Shown piece by piece: positions 62,131 through 64,000 of a stretch of DNA of 64,000 nt. The stretch comes from Luteimonas sp. MC1750 (lineage in GTDB: Bacteria > Pseudomonadota > Gammaproteobacteria > Xanthomonadales > Xanthomonadaceae), in contig NZ_CP067113.1 of assembly GCF_016615955.1 (NCBI RefSeq), positions 62,001 to 126,000 of the forward strand. Reading direction: 5' to 3'. Every line of letters starts with the position of its first letter. The stretch's first letter is position 1. The notes under the pieces were generated by a model. That model was not told the DNA's origin and searched no databases. It saw nothing but the letters and a program-made list of their open reading frames with translations. Both the position numbers and the translations under genes were made by a program.

Positions 62131-62766
62131 ATGAACCACGTTTCCGCACGCCGGCTCGCCGTGCTCGTGCTCGCGCTTCTTCCCTTCGGCCTGTGTGCGC
62201 AGAACCTGCCCTGGCCCAAGGAGTTCTACTTCGAATCCGACGCCGACGTCGCCCGGCCGCTCGAGCTGTACCCGGGCACCGACGACGCCACCGTGGAGCG
62301 CCTGCTGCAGGCGCGCCGCAACGGTCGCCGCGATGCCAACCTGGCCACCGCGCAGCTGGCGCACCTGTCCTATGCCGGCGGCCGCGCGGAAACCGGCGCC
62401 GCGCTCTACCAGGAAGCCCTGCAGCGCCCGGACAATGCGCGCCAGCGCGACGCGCTGCACTGGAACCACGGCTGGGACCTGTATCGCAGCGGCGACGTCG
62501 CCGGCGCGATCGAACAGTGGCGGATCGCCGGCGCCGAGCGGCTGAAGGGCCCGGCCTGGCTGCCGCCGACGCTGGCGCTCGGACTGTGGCAGCTGGACCG
62601 CCGCGACGAAGCGGTGCGCTGGTACGCGGCCGCCGTGCGCACCGAGCCGGCCCTGTGGACCACGCCCGACCTGCAGCGCCTGCTGCCCGGCTGGAGCCAG
62701 GCCGACCGCGACGTGCTGGCCCAGGTCGCCGCCGCGTGGAAGGTGGCGCCTCCGCCCTGGCCCTGA
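62131..62766 (+). CDS. Exported TPR-like protein
   Basis: A 211-residue protein with a signal peptide (cleavage after CAQ, about residue 24). The mature part is helical with TPR-like repeats: NLATAQLAHLSYAGGRAETGAALYQEALQRP, LHWNHGWDLYRSGDVAGAIEQWRIA, LALGLWQLDRRDEAVRWYAAAVRTEP. Likely a periplasmic scaffold. Partner unknown. Confidence 0.75.
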   Translation: MNHVSARRLAVLVLALLPFGLCAQNLPWPKEFYFESDADVARPLELYPGTDDATVERLLQARRNGRRDANLATAQLAHLSYAGGRAETGAALYQEALQRPDNARQRDALHWNHGWDLYRSGDVAGAIEQWRIAGAERLKGPAWLPPTLALGLWQLDRRDEAVRWYAAAVRTEPALWTTPDLQRLLPGWSQADRDVLAQVAAAWKVAPPPWP

Positions 62767-62836
62767 GCATCCGGCGGCGCCTGCGCGCCGCCTGGGCCAC
62801 CCGCCTCGGCGCCCCTCGGGGCGGGGTGTTCCGGCC

Positions 62837-63556
62837 TCAGCCGCCGCTGCCGGCCTCGAGCGGCACCTCGTGCGCGCGCAGCCAGGCGCGCACCGCCTCG
62901 CGCTCGCCACGCGCCCGTTCGTTGAGCAGGGCCTCGCGCATCTGGAAGTAGTAGGGCTGGAAGGTCTCGCCGGCCGAATTGGTCGCATGCGCCGGTGCGC
63001 CGGCCTCGAGCAGCTCCAGCACGATCCCGCCCGCATTGACCGCGCCGGCCGCATGCAGGGGCGTGGCCCCGTTGCTGTCCGGCACGCCAGGATCCGCGCC
63101 TGCCGCCAGCAGGATCCGCACCTGTTCGCGGCCGCCGCCCAGGATGGCGCGCACCAGCGGCGTCTCGCCGGTGGCGCTGTTGCGCAGGTCGGGGTCGCCA
63201 CCGCGCGCGAGCAGCAGCTGCAGCAGGGCCGGATCGTCGCCGAAGGCCGCCACGTGCACCGCGCTGCCGCCTCCGGGCGCCTGGCGGTCGGGATCGGCGC
63301 CGGCATCGAGCAGCACCGTCACGACGTCGGCGCGGCCGGCGGCCACGGCCAGCTGCAGCAGGCTGCTGCCGTCGCTGCCCGGCGTATCGGCGTGGATGCC
63401 CGACAAGCGGGCACGCAGCGCGTCGGCATCGCCGCGCGCCACGGCGTCGGCCAATGGCGCGAGCTTCGGGTCGGTAAAGGGATGGTCCATGGTGGGCGGT
63501 CCGCTGCATGCGGCCGCGCTTGCCGCCAGGAGGAGGATCAGGGCACAGGTGCGCAT
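62837..63556 (-). CDS. Ankyrin-repeat lipoprotein
   Basis: A 239-residue protein. Lipoprotein signal with lipobox AAAC (Cys17); ATG 63556 is chosen because the upstream in-frame start is GTG. At least four ankyrin repeats follow: SSLLQLAVAAGRADVVTVLLDAGADPD, SAVHVAAFGDDPALLQLLLARGGDPDLRN, TPLVRAILGGGREQVRILLAAGADPG, TPLHAAGAVNAGGIVLELLEAGA. It is a periplasmic or surface binding protein. Partner unknown. Confidence 0.85.
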   Translation of the reverse strand: MRTCALILLLAASAAACSGPPTMDHPFTDPKLAPLADAVARGDADALRARLSGIHADTPGSDGSSLLQLAVAAGRADVVTVLLDAGADPDRQAPGGGSAVHVAAFGDDPALLQLLLARGGDPDLRNSATGETPLVRAILGGGREQVRILLAAGADPGVPDSNGATPLHAAGAVNAGGIVLELLEAGAPAHATNSAGETFQPYYFQMREALLNERARGEREAVRAWLRAHEVPLEAGSGG

Positions 63557-63612
63557 CACCGGCGATGGTGCCACAGCGTCGCGAGCCCGGCCGGTGGAGG
63601 CGGGTCCCTGGC

Positions 63613-64000
63613 TCAGCGGAACCAGTTGCGGACCGCCTGCAGGCCGCCGCCCACCAGGTCGGCGCCGGATTCGATGACGTTCCCGCCGAAGTCCATCACG
63701 CCCTCGACCACGTTGCCGGTGCCCGACACCACCCTGGCGGCGACGTCGCTGACCGGACCGTCATGGCGGTCGTCGATGCGCCGGGCCAGCGAATCGGTGC
63801 CCTGGCGCAGGGTGTCGGCGGCGGAATTGACCACGCCCTCGACCACGTCGCCGGCGATGCGGAAGCCGCCCTGGATGCCGTTGCCGCGGGCGAAGTCGGT
63901 CTGCACCACGTCGACGATGTCGCTGGCCAGGTCATGGGTATTGCGCGCGAAGTCGTCCTGCAGTGCGTCCGGCACCCGGTCGATGAGGCTCGCCGCGGTG
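63613..64000 (-). CDS. Partial hypothetical protein, 5' end beyond the window
   Basis: At least 129 residues; the frame is open to the right edge, so the start lies outside. The visible part has imperfect repeats of a GxVVEGVx motif (RIAGDVVEGVVNSAAD, GTGNVVEGVMDFGGN) with a GADLVGGGLQAV end, giving amphipathic helices that could lie on a membrane. No family recognised. Confidence 0.6.
   Translation of the reverse strand, partial: TAASLIDRVPDALQDDFARNTHDLASDIVDVVQTDFARGNGIQGGFRIAGDVVEGVVNSAADTLRQGTDSLARRIDDRHDGPVSDVAARVVSGTGNVVEGVMDFGGNVIESGADLVGGGLQAVRNWFR

Noticed and set aside
1..64000. tRNA, rRNA or riboswitch genes.
   Set aside because: No typical tRNA arm or rRNA segment was seen on reading both strands; a covariance-model search would be needed to exclude small RNAs.

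Overview
The window looks like ordinary chromosome from a high-GC gammaproteobacterium of the Xanthomonadaceae/Lysobacteraceae group (Luteimonas, Lysobacter or a close relative; this is inference). Three things point that way: the very GC-rich codon use; many copies of a short palindromic element (core TGTAGGAGCGGCTACAGCC), as I remember from genomes of this family; and the gene set (recC-recB-recD, mla genes with mlaA attached, a one-chain indolepyruvate ferredoxin oxidoreductase, an I78 inhibitor, several secreted peptidases). I see no rRNA, tRNA, CRISPR array, prophage, insertion sequence or integron gene.

Layout. 1-3700: small plus-strand genes, mostly membrane proteins of unknown role, a zinc-ribbon protein, and a ynfA-type protein at the end. 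3763-8750: an M28 aminopeptidase-like lipoprotein, a serine hydrolase and a rhomboid protease on the minus strand, then an RlmI-type rRNA methyltransferase on the plus strand. 9030-11488: an outer-membrane barrel protein and rmuC. 11674-16160: the minus-strand mla cluster (mlaF-E-D-C-B-A) for phospholipid traffic between the membranes, interrupted by a large hairpin between mlaE and mlaD. 16496-25882: recC, recB, recD.

25895-32838: membrane proteins, a second rhomboid, YchJ and YdeI-like proteins, the RNA ligase rtcB, a three-gene minus-strand cluster of unknown function (30691-31706), and a lipoprotein esterase. 32910-43561: a Dcp-type M3 peptidase, a TonB-like Pro-rich protein, DUF3597 and DUF2383 proteins, htpG, a DUF421 protein, and a large beta-propeller amidohydrolase. 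43852-50271: a DUF885 hydrolase, folE, a Pro-rich lipoprotein, a secreted barnase-like RNase with an overlapping barstar gene, an I78 inhibitor, an MgtC protein, and a lytic transglycosylase. 50272-50782 is a long non-coding stretch rich in inverted repeats. 50783-64000: a second M28 peptidase, a DUF938 methyltransferase, an ECF sigma factor with a membrane partner, a Tat-exported aldo-keto reductase, the indolepyruvate ferredoxin oxidoreductase, a GAF-EAL protein, a TPR protein, an ankyrin lipoprotein, and a truncated gene at the right edge.

Two themes recur. Many products are exported and act on the envelope or on peptides (M28 twice, M3, DUF885, two rhomboids, transglycosylase, esterase, Mla), which suits a proteolytic lifestyle. 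Short repeats fill most of the larger gaps and even supply the stop codon of rmuC. I found no clearly new defence or mobile system. The best candidates for undescribed biology are the 30691-31706 cluster, the palindrome-rich 50272-50782 region and the repeat structures.
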